Below are positions 10,601-32,581 of a stretch of 64,000 bases of DNA, in pieces (position 1 is the first letter of the stretch; each line of letters begins with the position of its first letter). This DNA is from Ophiodon elongatus (taxonomy: Eukaryota > Chordata > Actinopteri > Perciformes > Hexagrammidae). The translations under genes were made by a program, and so were the position numbers. The DNA lies in NCBI GenBank assembly GCA_016806645.1, contig JACSYO010002135.1:491706-555705 (forward strand), in the 5' to 3' direction. The notes under the pieces were generated by a model, which saw nothing but the letters and a program-made list of their open reading frames with translations, searched no databases and was not told where the DNA came from.

Positions 10601-13046
10601 GTTTTATTTTTTTGCGAACAGAAGTGACACACGAGGGTTAAGCTACGGACAACCGAGCGTTGAACAAGACATTTGTAGGCGACCAAAATGTTGCAATTAA
10701 CTTGAACATAAAGTGAAAACACACGGTGAAAGGGTTAAAGTTGTAAGACGACAAAGCAGACAACTGGTGGTAGCGACCTGTCAATCACCTTGTAGCGACG
10801 CCCTAAAGCATACCCTGCTTTATGGTCTATTCGACTCGATTCGAAATGGACCATAATTTACTAAATGAACATCATGCTGTATTGAAGAAGACTTGAAACT
10901 AGAGATTGAGACCATAAACTCATATTTACAATGTTTACTGAGGGAATAAATCAAGAGAGAAGTAGAGTCATTTTCTATAGACTTCTATACAACCAGAGGA
11001 GTCGCCCCCTGATGGACAGTAGAGAGAATGCAGGTTTAAGGCTCTTCAGCATTGGCTTTTCTTCACAGACCCAGGGGCCGCCTGCTTTTACATAAGTAAA
11101 GTTTTTCACCACTAAATAATTAGCAATAACATGACACATTACCAAAGGGATTTAGATTTTCACTTGTCCTCCACAAATACTCTGAAGTTTACAAAATGTC
11201 CTTGGAACAAACCAACATGGAAGTGTCCTCCACACAGGCAGCGGTGTGGTGGTTTCCATGTCTTTGAATGAAGAAATGCTGCCCTCATCTGGTTGAGATT
11301 CAGTATTGAAAGGATGAGACAAATATCCAGATGTACACTCAGCGAACAGAGTGGTTTATGTTTTATTCATAGTTACAGCTAAATATAGAAAGACACAAAG
11401 AGAACCAGTAACACCAGTGATGTTTTCTCACCGTGTACTGGTATTTCCTTCCTCTTTTAACATCCACATCTTCTCTGCAGGTCTGTTGTCTGCGGGAGCT
11501 TTCCTCCTGGCTATGAGTTACGCAGGCTGCAGCCACATCCTCACCGTCACCTTCCTCACACTCTCCACAACCATAGGAGGGATCACCGCCTCCGGAGTCT
11601 ACATGAACCAAATAGACATCGCTCCACGGTGGGTGTTACCGTCCTTATTTTATTTTATTTTATTTTATTTTATTTTTATTTTATTTATTATCAGAATTGT
11701 TGCCAATTCATATTCTGTTGATCAACTGATCTAATCAACATGAATAGTAAAATGATGATGTGGACGGGCTTTCAGCTAAATACAGCACATGCCTTATCCG
11801 TGATACACATTATGATTAGGCTGATAATTACTCGCTCTGAAGAAAATGTTTTCTCTCTCTCCTGCAGGTATGCAGGACTCCTTCTAGGAATCACCAACAC
11901 ATTCGGGACCATCCCTGGAGTCGTGGCACCCATCGCTACCGGATACTTTACTGAGGATGTAAGTCTCAGAAAAGTGCACGTGTAACAAAAGTGTAACGCT
12001 GTAAAAGTGCATGATTGGGTAACAACAGATATTTGAGGCTTTAGGCCTTTAAGGAACGTTCTTTGGCCGAAGCATTGAATGGCTGATCGTTAATATTTTA
12101 TATATATTTTATGTAAAAAAAAAAAAAGGTTAGTTTTCTTTTACATGAAATTAAATGAAAGCCTGTGAAACAACATTTAGACAATCACAAGACTCTAAAA
12201 TTTAAAGTTGAGTTTATTATGAGGAGGACATTAAATTACACGCGTTGGTTGAATAAAGTAAATAATTGACAGGATTTAATACTATTTTCTGATTCTATAC
12301 AAACCAAACACTCAAATCGATTAATAGAGGAAATAATCAGCAGATTAATCCATAATGAAAATAATCATTAGTTGCAGTCCAAAACTCAAAGCTCAACCAA
12401 CTACAATAGTAAAATCCTGCTTTTACATGAATCCATGAGTACTAATACAACAGACACAGGGGACATTTTTCTGCCATCAGTACTTTTACTTTTAATGTTT
12501 TAAGTACATTTTCCTGATTATACTTGACATTGTCAATGCAGGACATTTACTTAGTATTTTCCCAGTGTGGTATTAGTACTTTTACTGAGGTAAAGGATTT
12601 GAATACTTCTTTACCACTTATCTTGGAGTGTTTTCTTTCTTCTCAGACCTTCAAACAAACCAGTAACAATTTATGAAAACAACTCAAAAGAAAATCCCGT
12701 CATCCCTTAAATTATTAGCTTTTTCTCTCCAGAAAACCTTGTTCTGTTGTCCACCGTCTCCCGGGCCTTTACTGTCACATTGTAAGATTTACAGCGACAC
12801 ACAGTACACAAGACCAAGCGCACACAAACAAACGGGTCCCTGAAGTAACACACTATCCTCTCCTCCTCCGGTCGTCAGCGCACCCTGGCAGGCTGGAGTA
12901 AGGTGTTCTGGGTGGCTGCCGGGATCAACGTCGCCGGGGCTCTCGTCTTCACGGTATTCGGCAGTGGGAAGATCCAGCCGTGGGCCGTCGCCGAGGAGGA
13001 CGGAGCGGAAGCAGAGAAAGACCAGAGCAGGTCCAACTCCACGTGA
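4218..13046 (+). CDS. slc17a5: slc17a5, sialin, lysosomal H+-coupled sialic acid transporter
   Basis: MFS-fold anion transporter that exports sialic acid from lysosomes with protons. Coding exons: 4218-4302, 5217-5434, 5802-6035, 6496-6670, 7647-7765, 8877-9038, 9728-9860, 11481-11628, 11868-11958, 12879-13046; all junctions are GT-AG and in phase, giving 510 residues (human about 495). Diagnostic stretches include [79 protein letters not shown] and [19 protein letters not shown]. The N-terminus carries an acidic dileucine sorting signal, DSEPLI at residues 19-24, as expected for lysosomal targeting. The luminal loop after helix 1 has N-glycosylation sequons (NTT, NSS). R37 corresponds to human R39, mutated in Salla disease. 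M187 sits where I recall human H183. The gene is followed by the eef1a cluster, as in human. Confidence 0.97.
6991..7260 (+). repeat. Dispersed teleost repeat (AGTACTT-AGTAAA type), in slc17a5 intron 4
   Basis: Begins AGTGGTGGAAGAAGTACTCGG and continues with repeated TAAGTAAAAGTA and AAAGTAC motifs. The same pattern recurs in this window at 12410-12620, 14603-15170, 54935-55160 and 56520-56630. I recognise it as a very common percomorph interspersed repeat but cannot name the family. Confidence 0.6.
7479..7645 (+). repeat. (TC)n microsatellite forming the polypyrimidine tract of slc17a5 exon 5
   Basis: About 165 bp of TC dinucleotides with TGTG interruptions, ending in CTCTCAG, which is the 3' splice site of coding exon 5 (starts 7647). 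The long serine-leucine and arginine-glutamate open frames on both strands here are repeat artefacts. Confidence 0.95.
8295..8617 (+). repeat. Perfect 323 bp inverted repeat, right copy
   Basis: Reverse-complement twin of 3754-4076 (323 of 323 bases), located in slc17a5 intron 5. With the left copy it brackets coding exons 1 to 5 of slc17a5. The open frame at 8330-8680 is the same one as on the minus strand of the left copy. Confidence 0.95.
9180..9520. repeat. Probable dispersed teleost repeat in slc17a5 intron 6
   Basis: Includes TTATGCTAAGCTAAGCTAAC with flanking CTTCCAGTC and CATATTTAAC, a combination I recognise as recurrent in percomorph introns. The family name is not known to me and the borders are approximate. 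Confidence 0.45.
10525..11090. repeat. Probable dispersed teleost repeat in slc17a5 intron 7
   Basis: Starts near CCATAGACATATAAAAC and ends past AGTCGCCCCCTGATGGAC, motifs I associate with a high-copy fish repeat. No coding content. Borders and family are uncertain. Confidence 0.4.
12410..12620 (-). repeat. Dispersed AGTACTT-AGTAAA type repeat, reverse orientation, in slc17a5 intron 9
   Basis: Contains GTACTTTTACTTTTAATG, TTTTAAGTACATTTTCC and ends with AATACTTCTTTACCACTT, the reverse complement of the start of the repeat at 6991. Confidence 0.5.
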
Positions 13047-14460
13047 AGAACGTTATTCAGACGAAGACATCGGGCGAACAGAAGTGGCCGATGCGGGACA
13101 GCTTTAATAGACAGTCGGATCCATTTTATCCCAGAAAAAGAGATTACTACCTCTTTAAATTGTAAAATCCTTAAAGAATATATGCGGTATTCACAGTCAT
13201 CAAATATGAAGAGTGTGAGATGTGATAATGTTAATCAGTCGAGAATAGTTAACATTTATATCAGTGGGCCGCGATAGTTTGATCAAGAATAATCTAAATG
13301 TTGCGGATTCTTATTATTGTTTTTAATCTAAAATATCTTGGAAAGTTTATAATCAGGTGAGCATTTTAACTGATTTGTATAATAATTCCAGCAAAGAGAT
13401 GACGGTATATAGAGCAGTTTTAGTTTTTAGTCATATTTTTACAATAGGAAAAAAAACAACCACCGCTGGATATTCCGTGTTTATCAATCAGGAAATTGTG
13501 AATAATTTACTGTTGTGGAAAGTCACAGAAGCCTAATTTAAGGTCCAGCTATTTGTGTTGGACAAATACTTACATCGTAACCAGTAATACTTTGCATTTT
13601 ACATACAATACAATGTATGAACCTCAGGTTGAATCAAAATTAATCAATTTGTGTACTTTTTTTTATGTTTTTCCTGAGCTGTGAACAAGATGGGACCGTA
13701 TGTTTTCAGGACCAACCATATACCATAAGACTCTTAAAGTGGTGTCTGTTCCCTGACCCTTTCTCGGCGGACCTGCAGGACCCAAAGAAGCACTTTTATC
13801 TTACAGAAAATACAACAAAAGCCTTATATTTGATCAAAGTGGCAATACTTTTGCAAAAGACTCTTCCTAGGACATTTTTTCTAAAGAATTTTTTTTTTTA
13901 TCTTTAGAAATATAGGTTTCTTTAGTTTCATCCAGAAAAAACCAAAGCACCTTCTACTGCCAAGAATGTAATATTTTTTAGTAAAAGTGCCATGAACTAG
14001 ACTTCTCAGAAATATGTGAATTTGCAGTGTTTTTAATCTCTCACTGTTTCTTCAACTACGATAATTGTTCTTTTTTATAGAAAACGGGACTCAACCATTC
14101 TTTGTCAACTCATGCCGTCTGTCAAAGTGAACTGTGATTGTAAATATATATGATGTTTTTAAACAGATGCAATAACGTGTTCACCTTCTCTGGGCTTTGG
14201 AAATGAGTGAGGTGTACAAAATATATGAAATGTGTCTGAATTTATATATTTTTTGTATGAAGAATCACGTTTGTTTTACTGAGCAAAACTAAAATCTGTG
14301 GGATCTGAATGGAGTCTCTTTCTCTCTCTCTCTCTCTGTGTGTTTGAACATACTATTTAAATGATAGATGTTCCTGTTCTTACTGAACCAATCTTGTTGA
14401 GGTGATGTCATTCTTCCTGTGTCTTCAAGACTAAAAATTAACACGACGATTAAATTATTT
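13047..14460 (+). other. slc17a5 3' untranslated region (extent inferred)
   Basis: AT-rich sequence directly downstream of the sialin stop. The first plausible polyadenylation hexamer I see is ATTAAA at 14449-14454; no AATAAA was found before it. Small open frames here have no family signature. Confidence 0.4.
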
Positions 14461-14602
14461 TAGGCTGCCGCTAGATGGCACAAGAAACTAAATACTAGCA
14501 GTGATCTCTGGGCTGTCAAAATGTAAATTACACCTTTTTAAATGGCAGTTATTAATCAAAGCAGCTGTTATAGTTGGTACTTTGTACTACCTGTGTATAC
14601 TA

Positions 14603-15170
14603 CCAATGGTGGAAGAAGTATTAACATCCTCCACTTGAGTAAAAGTAGCAATACCACAATTTAAAAAATACAAGCAAAACTCCTTCATTCAAAAATGTAC
14701 TTCAGTAAACAATATTACCAAGAAAGTGGACTTAAAGTATACAAGTAAAGTACTCACTATGCAACCGAAATAGGCTCTGTTGTTATGTTATTATTTATTA
14801 TACTATTAGCTGGTTGTAGTAGATCAATTAAAAACATTTTAATACTGTTGGGTGGTTTAATTTACTGTATAACAATGTGCTGCATTTTTATTTGCTCATT
14901 ATTGTTTTTCAAAGTAACTCCAGGTATCAAATAAATGTAGTGCAATAAAAAAGCAGTAATGGAGTATAAGTATAGCACAAAATGAAAACACTCAAGTAAA
15001 GTACCTCAGTCGATTAATTAAGAAAATAATCATTTTACTTCATTGAGTTTTTACTTTAAAAGCTTTCATTACATTTTCCTGATTACACTTATAAACTTTT
15101 ACTAATATTTTCCAATACATCAGACATAGTACACTGCGGTATTGTAAGTACTTTTACGTCATCTAAATGC
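14603..15170 (+). repeat. Dispersed AGTACTT-AGTAAA type repeat downstream of slc17a5
   Basis: Begins AATGGTGGAAGAAGTATTAAC and continues with GAGTAAAAGTAGCAATACC and multiple AAGTAAAGTAC motifs; it ends near TTTTACGTCATC. It appears to be two abutting or one diverged copy. Confidence 0.5.
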
Positions 15171-18100
15171 TTCAGCACATCAACTAGTGCTGAAATGGTT
15201 TATGTGTCACAGGGAGCTGACTGACTGTCGTGTCCCTTTAAGAATCCATGGGCGTAGCTCTTGTTACAAGGATGGCGTTGGAGCTTGCATCAGATTTTTC
15301 GATGAATGACCCGGATGTTCTCATCACGAACCGGATTTTTGTGTCACGAGAATTGTCTGCCCCCTCCTTTTGCATCATACTGTATTCACTATGTTCACAC
15401 TTCCTCTGTTGATTAGTTATTCTACCCGTTGATTATTGTTCATCCACCAAACCTTCACACGCTCTCTCCGTCTGAAAACTCCGTTTGATATATAATGGAG
15501 CTCAATCCTGCCCCTTTTATTAACGGTGGCCATGCCAACGGATTTAACAACGGCTAGCTAGCTTTAGTGGTTTTATTATTATGAGAAATGTTTGACTTGA
15601 CGGGAAACTATTTCCCTAATTTAAACGTTTATGTTGAGAATAACTGCCTTGTATTTGACCTTCGCGACCTCCGAACAATATAGTGACCTCTACCTATTTT
15701 TTTCTTGGCGTTTCAAAACCTCATTCCTCACCTAAGGTAGCAGTTATAGCTAGCTATGTCACGTTAGCATTGTGCTAATACACTTTGTGATGACTGCAGT
15801 AGTTTTACTGTCCTGGAAGGGAAGTCCTCATTCTGCCCACAAAGAGTCAATTTATCACCTTCTTTTTTATGTATTTGGCTTTTAAAATTAAATTTTTTTG
15901 GTTGAATAAAAATATGGATGACACAGTCTTATTCTCTCGCACTTATTATGAAGCAAGACTCAGCCAGGACTACTGGTCAGGTTCCTGTGAGATATGGATC
16001 ATGTCCTGCCAAACTGATTATGAACAATACCTCCTGGAGCCTCAGTGGGCCTTCAGGGATTTTTTTTATCAACTTTCCCTTTTATTTTAATGTATGTTAT
16101 CTGATTTGATCTGATCGGAATTTCTTCTGACATGTTGTCCTTTACCACATACCTGTACAAAACAATTTGAAAAAGAACTGATAAAGGCCAGTAAGATGAA
16201 AAATAAAAAATTATAAAAATCACATGGCTTATAACATACTGTACAAGAAATATTGCCACTTTTATGAGCAGTAGGATGCATATTTGTTTTAAAATAAAGA
16301 TAATCGGAGCACCTTAAAGTAAATTCTAACCATTTAAACGTGCAATGTGGTTTTACCTGGTTTCAAGGCTATAGGGTTCATGAAATACTCAGAATATCAT
16401 TGACCTGACTTGCATTTGGAGCAGAAAAACATACTCTTAATCACTGACAAAAGTAAAAAAAACAAGTTTATTTGTATAGTCCAGTGTCCAGTACATGTTT
16501 CAACAATCTGTAAAGATCCACAAAAGCTACGTTATAGAACCGGCATATGGGTAAAAACGCTTGGCTTGACTCAGATTGCCCCCTCTTGGCTTGAGGTGTT
16601 GAAAAAAATTAGCTGCACGCCATTTAAATAAAAGCCAGAAGTTTAATGATACCTACCCTGGAGGCTGTGATATGCATGTGATGAACACGTCTCCTCAACA
16701 CCGAGGGTGTGAAACAAATGCAGACGATCGCCTGGACACCAGAAAGGAATACTTTGTTTGCAAGTGTGAAGCGAAGCAGGGGTGTGGGGGGCCAGCGGGC
16801 GACTGGAGATGTGAAACTGTCTGTGTGTTGCAAATACGCTCTATTTGCATTAACTGTCTCGCCCTTGCTCAGAATGCATTTGCATTAGGTGGGCTGACAA
16901 TGATATTGAGATTGAGTTACCTTAAACTCTTGCCTATATGCACATGAATGCCGGATTATTTTTGAATGTTGGCATTGATCAGAATCAGTCAGAGAGACTT
17001 CTTATTTTTTTTGCTGCGCCCACACGGACACCAAGTCACGTCTCTTAAAACTGGCAGATAAAGACGACTCTGAAGCACCAGCTGATGCTGCTGCCCACGG
17101 CAAAATGTGCTTTAAACTGGAAATCATAATGTGTTTATATGGCTGGTATATGTATATATATTATTATATATTACTGTACAAGGTGAAATGTCTGTCTGTC
17201 TGTCGATCAACGCTATACGGGCAAAAGTATGTTACTTTTGTGTACTTACCTTAGATTAGTGCTTCCCATCGTTTTAACTTATGACCCCTTAAAGAGTGAT
17301 TTCTCCTCTTCAATTTGGATGATGTTTTTAGGTGCTAAATAGTTTAACGTATCCTGTTTTTCACACAAAACAAGCAAATATTATTTAGATTATGTGTTAT
17401 TTATAGCAGTGCTTCCCAATCGTTTTGGTTTGTGAGCCCCTAAAGCGAGGATTTGCCTCTTTTTGTTCTCCTGTAAATCGTCGTTTGTTTCTCCCTTTCC
17501 TGCTTTTAAACGATGGTGCCTCTGTGCAGAAAAGCTCGGTCCATGAAGAGGGGCTTCGTCTCAGTTTGATGGAGACAAACTTGGGACCCCCGAAATCGAC
17601 CCCATCCAACACCTTTTGGGATGAACTGCGAGCCAGGCCTTATCCCTCCAACTTCAGTAGGCGTCCTCAGTGCTGCTGCGGCTGAGCGGGAGACAATGTG
17701 AACATGTTTAGTGTTTGGAAGAGAATCAGATTTATTGCCATGTAGGGTTTTCACATAAAAGACATCTAGCCCTGGTATCCATCCACCCATCCGTCTGTAC
17801 TAACAAACAGCAGATTTTGAAATAATGTTCACTTCTCTCGTTGCTATAACCACCCCTCACACCCGATGACTCATCACTGACGTGCTGCCACTGAATCACA
17901 TTCTCCATCTCACACACACACACACACCCTGTTGTGCACAGCTGTTGTGCTCCGCTCCGTTCAGTTATCAGATCATTACAGGCCTCATGAGCCGAGCAGT
18001 GTGTTTTTAGCCATGCTAGCGGTGTAGCTCTGGGGACGGAAATATCGGTCAACCATGTTCTGAGTTACACTCCTGGTCTCCAGAGGAAAACTCTGGGGAT

Positions 18101-19990
18101 CACATGACTCTTCCTCTAGCGCCACCATGAGGCTCACATTTGGGTTTTCTCTCTCAAGGTTCTCTGGAAGACTTTTTGCGGTCACCTACTCGCTGACTCA
18201 GTCTTTCCCTCTGACTGCAGTGTCTGTGTCAAACCAATTGACCCCACAGTCAACACACCTAGCACTGGAGATATCCGTTCTAGCAGTCAGACCTGTCCAC
18301 ATGTTTTGAGGCCCAGACAAAGAGCTGAACAGGCTCAGACCACATTTATGGATATGGTTTGCAATATGATTATGGATGGCAGTTGCTCATCACATTGTGC
18401 TTTAAGTTGAGAACTGTAAGTGTTGTCAGACGGGTTATATAATTTGAATTGAAATGCAGCAGAGTGTGTTTGTTTGACATTTAACAGGAATTTCTTTACA
18501 ATCGTTTGACAACAAAAAATTACTTTTTACAAGACGCCTGCCCACTCTGTGCTTTTTAATAACCTGAACGTTCCTTCTCAGAGGAAAGCCCTACTTCTGG
18601 TCATTTAACACTTTCTTTTTTTTATGACTCTATCAGCAAGTTGCCACTCTTATTCAGCCCCTCGGTCGATCTATAGTTTGCCTCTTCTCTCCCCACCCCC
18701 ACCCCCGACTCCCCCTGCCCCTCGGCCCCCTCACTTGGCTCCCCATCCCCTTGTGGTCACTGCGCTCTCCGCTGAGTGAAAGCAGCAGCCGCCAAGTCGG
18801 AGTGGCTGTTACCTGAACTGGAGAGAAAGCCGAGCGAGTGTGTGCCTGTGCCAGGGGATACCAGCTGCCTCTATACTGGGCAACATGCCAGCCCCAGTGA
18901 TGGAGGAAGAGGCAGAATCTGACCTCCTGACCCCTCCGAGTAGCATCGAAGTGACAAAGCAGGCCGTTTTTCTTGTAGGTTAATAACCTCTCCCACATAA
19001 GTCAAATATTCCTCATTAAGCAGACACCTTAGCTGCTTTAAAGATGGCGAGTGATTCAAAGGAGAATAACTTGATGAAAATCACTGCAACGTGGACAAAG
19101 GAGAGCAGTTAGAAGGATATCAAGGCATCAGTTTTTGTGGTCGTTGACGTGGTGGTTGTAAAGTAAACCAGCTGACCCTGAAGATACATTTCACCCTGAG
19201 AACAGCAGCGTTTAATTCAATCAAATGAATGAAATGTAAATGACCAGCGAGATAAGGTGTCCTGAAGACAGCATGAGTTCATCTTTTCGGAGTCCGGGCT
19301 CTGTTTGAATGCAAATTCTCGGATTTGGATAATCTTTTCAGGCTGAAGAGTCGTCTCAGTAAAACCAGCGGGTGGGTGGAAAGGGAGTTTAGGTTTGGGC
19401 TTTGTGTCTGAAATAGTTGTTTATTTGCATTTTCTTTCAAATATCAATGATGGAAATCGTCTCCCCCACATTCCCCCCTGCAGATAATCATCTGTTTCTA
19501 ACCAAACATAAAATCAAACAAACCTGAAATAACTATAAACTTGAACTGATATGTCATAAATAAATAAATAGTCGGTCTTCGTATGTTTTTTTCAGTTTAA
19601 AACACACCCTGTCCACCTAACATTATTTATATGCAACATTTGAGTAATAATAAGTGGGTGAAGCTGTATAATATCAGTATTCTTATGATACTATAAAACT
19701 TTGTATCCAAGGCTTAATGGTAATACTACTTCCTATTGATGAAGGGCAATGACGTTGCGGGTCAAATAACCATTCTGCTTAGCAACACAATCAATTGTGT
19801 GCTTTTCCAATCTGTTTCCGAACTATTACTCTGGTAATTTCACGAGTACAGTGTCTCTGTGCTTGTTGTTTTCGGTGCTAAACTCCAGCGCACAGCGACA
19901 TCATACATGTTTCAGGCGGTTCATCCGGTTGCGTGCTGACGTTTTTTGCAGGAATGTGTGTGATTTGCGGGGTCTCCGCCGGGGGGGGCG
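15171..19990. other. Intergenic, no recognisable gene
   Basis: No coding exon with recognisable family similarity on either strand. Two very short frames look protein-like but cannot be identified: 15495-15557 (20 codons, asparagine-glycine rich) and 18885-18983 (32 codons, acidic, ending just after a GTAG|GTTAAT donor-like site). A diverged pair of GTGCTTCCCA-TCGTTTT motifs at about 17260 and 17408 suggests an old repeat. Confidence 0.5.
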
Positions 19991-20018
19991 AGGGGAAGTC
20001 AGGCCGCCTCCCATTCCG

Positions 20019-20106
20019 TATAAAACCTACAGTCCAACCCTTGTCTTCCTCTTTCTGTTACCTGGCTAGGGGCAGCAGCGTCGGCCGTGAATACCCAGAA
20101 ACACCG
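20019..20106 (+). promoter_or_regulatory. eef1a copy 1 core promoter and noncoding exon 1
   Basis: A TATA box (TATAAAA, 20019-20025) is followed about 25-30 bp downstream by a pyrimidine run CTTCCTCTTTCTG, the expected 5' terminal oligopyrimidine (TOP) start of eEF1A mRNA. The noncoding exon ends at 20106 before GTAAGC. A TOP element implies growth- and mTOR-dependent translation, known for this gene family. Confidence 0.75.
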
Positions 20107-20956
20107 GTAAGCTGAACTTTTGAGTCATAGGAAAGGGAACGAGAGCACACCGCGGGCCTTTAGCCGGGATCGTCTCCGGTGTGCGACGTTATTAAGATTC
20201 AGCTTCGAGCGGTTTCTTCCGTCGAGCGTTTGACTGTTGGATACTGAACTTTGCCTTTTCCGTTATGTAACTTCTACACGAACCTGTGGATTTATTTTCT
20301 CCGAAGGCGCTAACGGTACACTTAATGGTTAGCTATTATCCTCCGCTAACGTAATTGTCATCCCGGGTTGTATGATGTGCTAACGTTAGTTAGCTCCTAT
20401 TTAAGTTGTTAAAGAAGGGGTGAGGAGGGAGGAGAGACCGGGGAGGGGAACAAAGAAGAGACGGGAAAATGAAGCAAGGATGCTGGGGTGATGGTTATTT
20501 TATTTTTATCCGCCATCATTAAACAACTGCACATATTATCAAGTGACAGGCGGTGGTAGGCTGGACGAAATAGCGGCTGGATATTTGGGAATCATTGTAA
20601 CTTAACACGACGTGGCCTATTGAGTAACACGTGTCTAAGCTGGCTTGTGGCCGAGTGAGGCCTAGCAGCCACCGCCTGCGAGCCGCTCAAACCCCGCAGC
20701 GGTACCGACCAGTTAACGGTTAACACGTGAAGCGGGTTTCAACTGCTGTTAGAAATGTGAGCTTTAATCATTTTTAATGAGCTACTGTCAGACCAGTGGT
20801 CGTATTTAGCTGTGTCCGACATGTCATGGTTTAATTAACGGCACATCGCCGTCCTACGTGGCTGAATGATGATGATGATAAACTACAGGCCAATAAACGG
20901 TGGCGCGCTTTAAATTTGAGAGCTTATTGGGTTTTTTTGTGACAGAAACTACAACA

Positions 20957-23333
<2,377 letters not shown>

Positions 23334-23558
23334 ATGGTCGTGCAGGACATCCAGCAACAAGATGTGTGCCGGCAGCAGCGGGCCACTCCTTCCTCTCTGT
23401 CCTGCCCTTACCCTGGATCATCTTCTCTATGGCACAGCTCTCTGCTCAAGGACTGGCTTATGCTGATTAAAACCCATCGCAAAAGTTTCCGCAGGAAAAA
23501 AGAACTACGTGGCATTGTCACTTACCTGAATCGCATGACAGTGCCTCTTCTCAGTTAA
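23334..23558 (+). other. In-frame open frame directly after the eef1a copy 1 stop codon
   Basis: The main frame stays open for 74 codons after the TGA at 23331-23333; its first codon is ATG. It contains LLKDWLMLIKTHRKSFRRK, with the Lys codon of KDW (23448) exactly 38 codons after the stop, as in copies 2 and 3. This could be a readthrough extension or a downstream peptide; nothing in the sequence alone proves translation. It is listed separately because the block is conserved between copies while the surrounding untranslated region is not. Confidence 0.55.
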
Positions 23559-23619
23559 GTTTAAGTTGGAAATGTTTAAAAAATGCCACATTTAATTGGA
23601 AAGAAAGCTGCTGGTAACT

Positions 23620-23630
23620 AATAAAATAAA
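23620..23630 (+). promoter_or_regulatory. eef1a copy 1 polyadenylation signals
   Basis: Two overlapping AATAAA hexamers (23620-23625 and 23625-23630) followed by a GT-rich stretch, about 290 bp past the stop codon. Confidence 0.8.
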
Positions 23631-23857
23631 TGTCTTTGAAAAAATTGAAATTGGCTTGTCTGTCCTTTTACTGTGTTGTAGTCACAGGCGAGCCAGTGTG
23701 TCTGCGCTGCAGCTGTTTTTGACCATGCTATCTGTGTCCGCTGATGTACTTGTCGTCCAATCGTCTCGATAGGAATTATGCCGCCCCAGCCAATGGCACC
23801 CTCTTATTCTAGTCTGACAGCACCAAGAGCATATACAGCCCCCCCTCTCTGGTTCAG

Positions 23858-23942
23858 TATAAAAACTCTGGACTGATCACATTCTGTCCTTTTTTTTTCC
23901 CTCCGCTCTAAATCAGGGGACGTCTTTTTCTGCTGGGCACAG
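23858..23942 (+). promoter_or_regulatory. eef1a copy 2 core promoter and noncoding exon 1
   Basis: TATAAAAA at 23858 is followed by a pyrimidine-rich start TCCTTTTTTTTTCCCTCCGC near 23887, again TOP-like. The proposed exon ends at 23942 (CACAG|GTTGGT). It lies only about 230 bp downstream of the polyadenylation signals of copy 1. Confidence 0.7.
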
Positions 23943-24789
23943 GTTGGTAAAATGTCATATTTTTAATCCGATCTAAACTCTAAAAAAGCATGTCTGTATA
24001 GAGGAGCTGGGGTAGTATTCAGGGCAGGGAGTATTGGAATACGGTTGTCATCCTGAGCCCGAAGAACGGTCTGAATCAGACAGAATCGTATCCTGCAGGA
24101 CTGCTTTTCTAAAATTTAAGGTTATTAATAACAAAAAAGGTAAACATGCCAGCTCACCTCTTGAATTTCTTATCCAAACGTTGTCTAGCATGTGGGGATC
24201 TATTCGGCTTTGTCTTAAGGGGGCTTTAATGCGCAGATGGTTTTAATAAGAAATGCTAATTGGGAACCTTGAGCTTTAGTTTTCTGCCAGTCATGGTAGT
24301 CCTTTCTCTGTATCGTCGTGAACGCGCACCCAGTGCTGTGGCTGCATGTTGTCGGGTCGCGCGCTTGCATCAGTCGGTAACATGGCGGCTCTGCAGTCCC
24401 GGCGCAACATGGATGCAGGCAGAGCAGCCGGCATCGAGCACATGGCGCGTGACTCACCAGTGTCGCCTTTCCGGTGGCGGGCACGAGCGCCGACTATGAC
24501 GGCTACAGAAAAGAGACTAGTTGGTAACGCTGCTTTTAGATATGGCGCAACACCAAAGCAATGCATTTACGGTCAAGATTAAAAAAAAGGCCCAACTGGC
24601 TCACGGGAGAAGCTGCTCATGCCGCAGTTAACACGACATACCACATCTAGTACGACATTATAAACCCGTTGACACTTTTGAGTTATGACCTCAAAGTGAG
24701 CTCACCCAAGCTTGGAGAGCGCATTAAACCTTAAATGTCACAATAAAGTTAACGTGACTGCTCCCCATGTTCATGTCCAGTAAATCAAA

Positions 24790-31914
<7,125 letters not shown>

Positions 31915-32121
31915 ATTCTCATGCAGGACGTCCAACAAAGAGCCCCGTCCCAGCAGCAGCGGTCCGCCATGCCCCTCCTTCTTCCCCGCCATCCGGCGCC
32001 GTCTTCTCTGAGGCAGAGCTCTCTACTCAAGGACTGGCTTATGCTGATCAAAACCCATCGGAAAAGTTTCCGCAGGAAAGGAAGGCCTGTGCCTCTTAGG
32101 GGAAGCTATGATCATAATTAA
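31915..32121 (+). other. In-frame open frame directly after the eef1a copy 2 stop codon
   Basis: The frame stays open for 68 codons after TGA at 31912-31914, with ATG as third codon. KDWLMLIKTHRKSFRRK begins at 32029, 38 codons after the stop. An AATAAA signal follows at 32136-32141. See the matching entries for copies 1 and 3; translation is not proven. Confidence 0.55.
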
Positions 32122-32462
32122 GTTGAAACCAAAACAATAAAAATCTTAAACATTGCCAAATGAAGATGTTTCTTTTGTGTTTTATTACATTTCAAGAATT
32201 AAGTGATGGCGAAACTTCCTCCAGGAGCTTCAAACATTCACACAGCAGAGCAGCATTTGTTCTCTGGGGTCAATTTTAGGCCTTTTCTCGTGTCTTTTAA
32301 CGAACAGAGACGCTCCGGGTACAGAAGCTGAGGCAGGCAAAGTGTCATGGGGTGTGTTAGATAAAGTATAACGAACAAGAACAGACTGGCAAAACTAGTT
32401 GCACAGAAATATGGGTGTGCGGGCACATGACCTGAACCGAAGTATAATTATTGCTGAGAAGA

Positions 32463-32581
32463 GGCGGGGCGGGTTGAAGGAAGGCATAACGCGGCGATCA
32501 CTTTTTTACCAAGTCCTTTTTTTACGCCGATAGCAGCGAGGGCAGGTGTGCATACGAGAGCAGGAGACAGGCAACAACCAG
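32463..32581 (+). promoter_or_regulatory. eef1a copy 3 promoter and noncoding exon 1
   Basis: A GC box (GCGGGGCGGG, 32463-32472 region) lies upstream; no good TATA box is seen, unlike copies 1 and 2. A pyrimidine run CCTTTTTTT near 32515 could be the TOP start. The noncoding exon ends at 32581 before GTGAGT. The 3' flank of copy 2 (to about 32329) matches the 3' flank of copy 3, so the duplicated block ends just upstream of this promoter. Confidence 0.55.
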
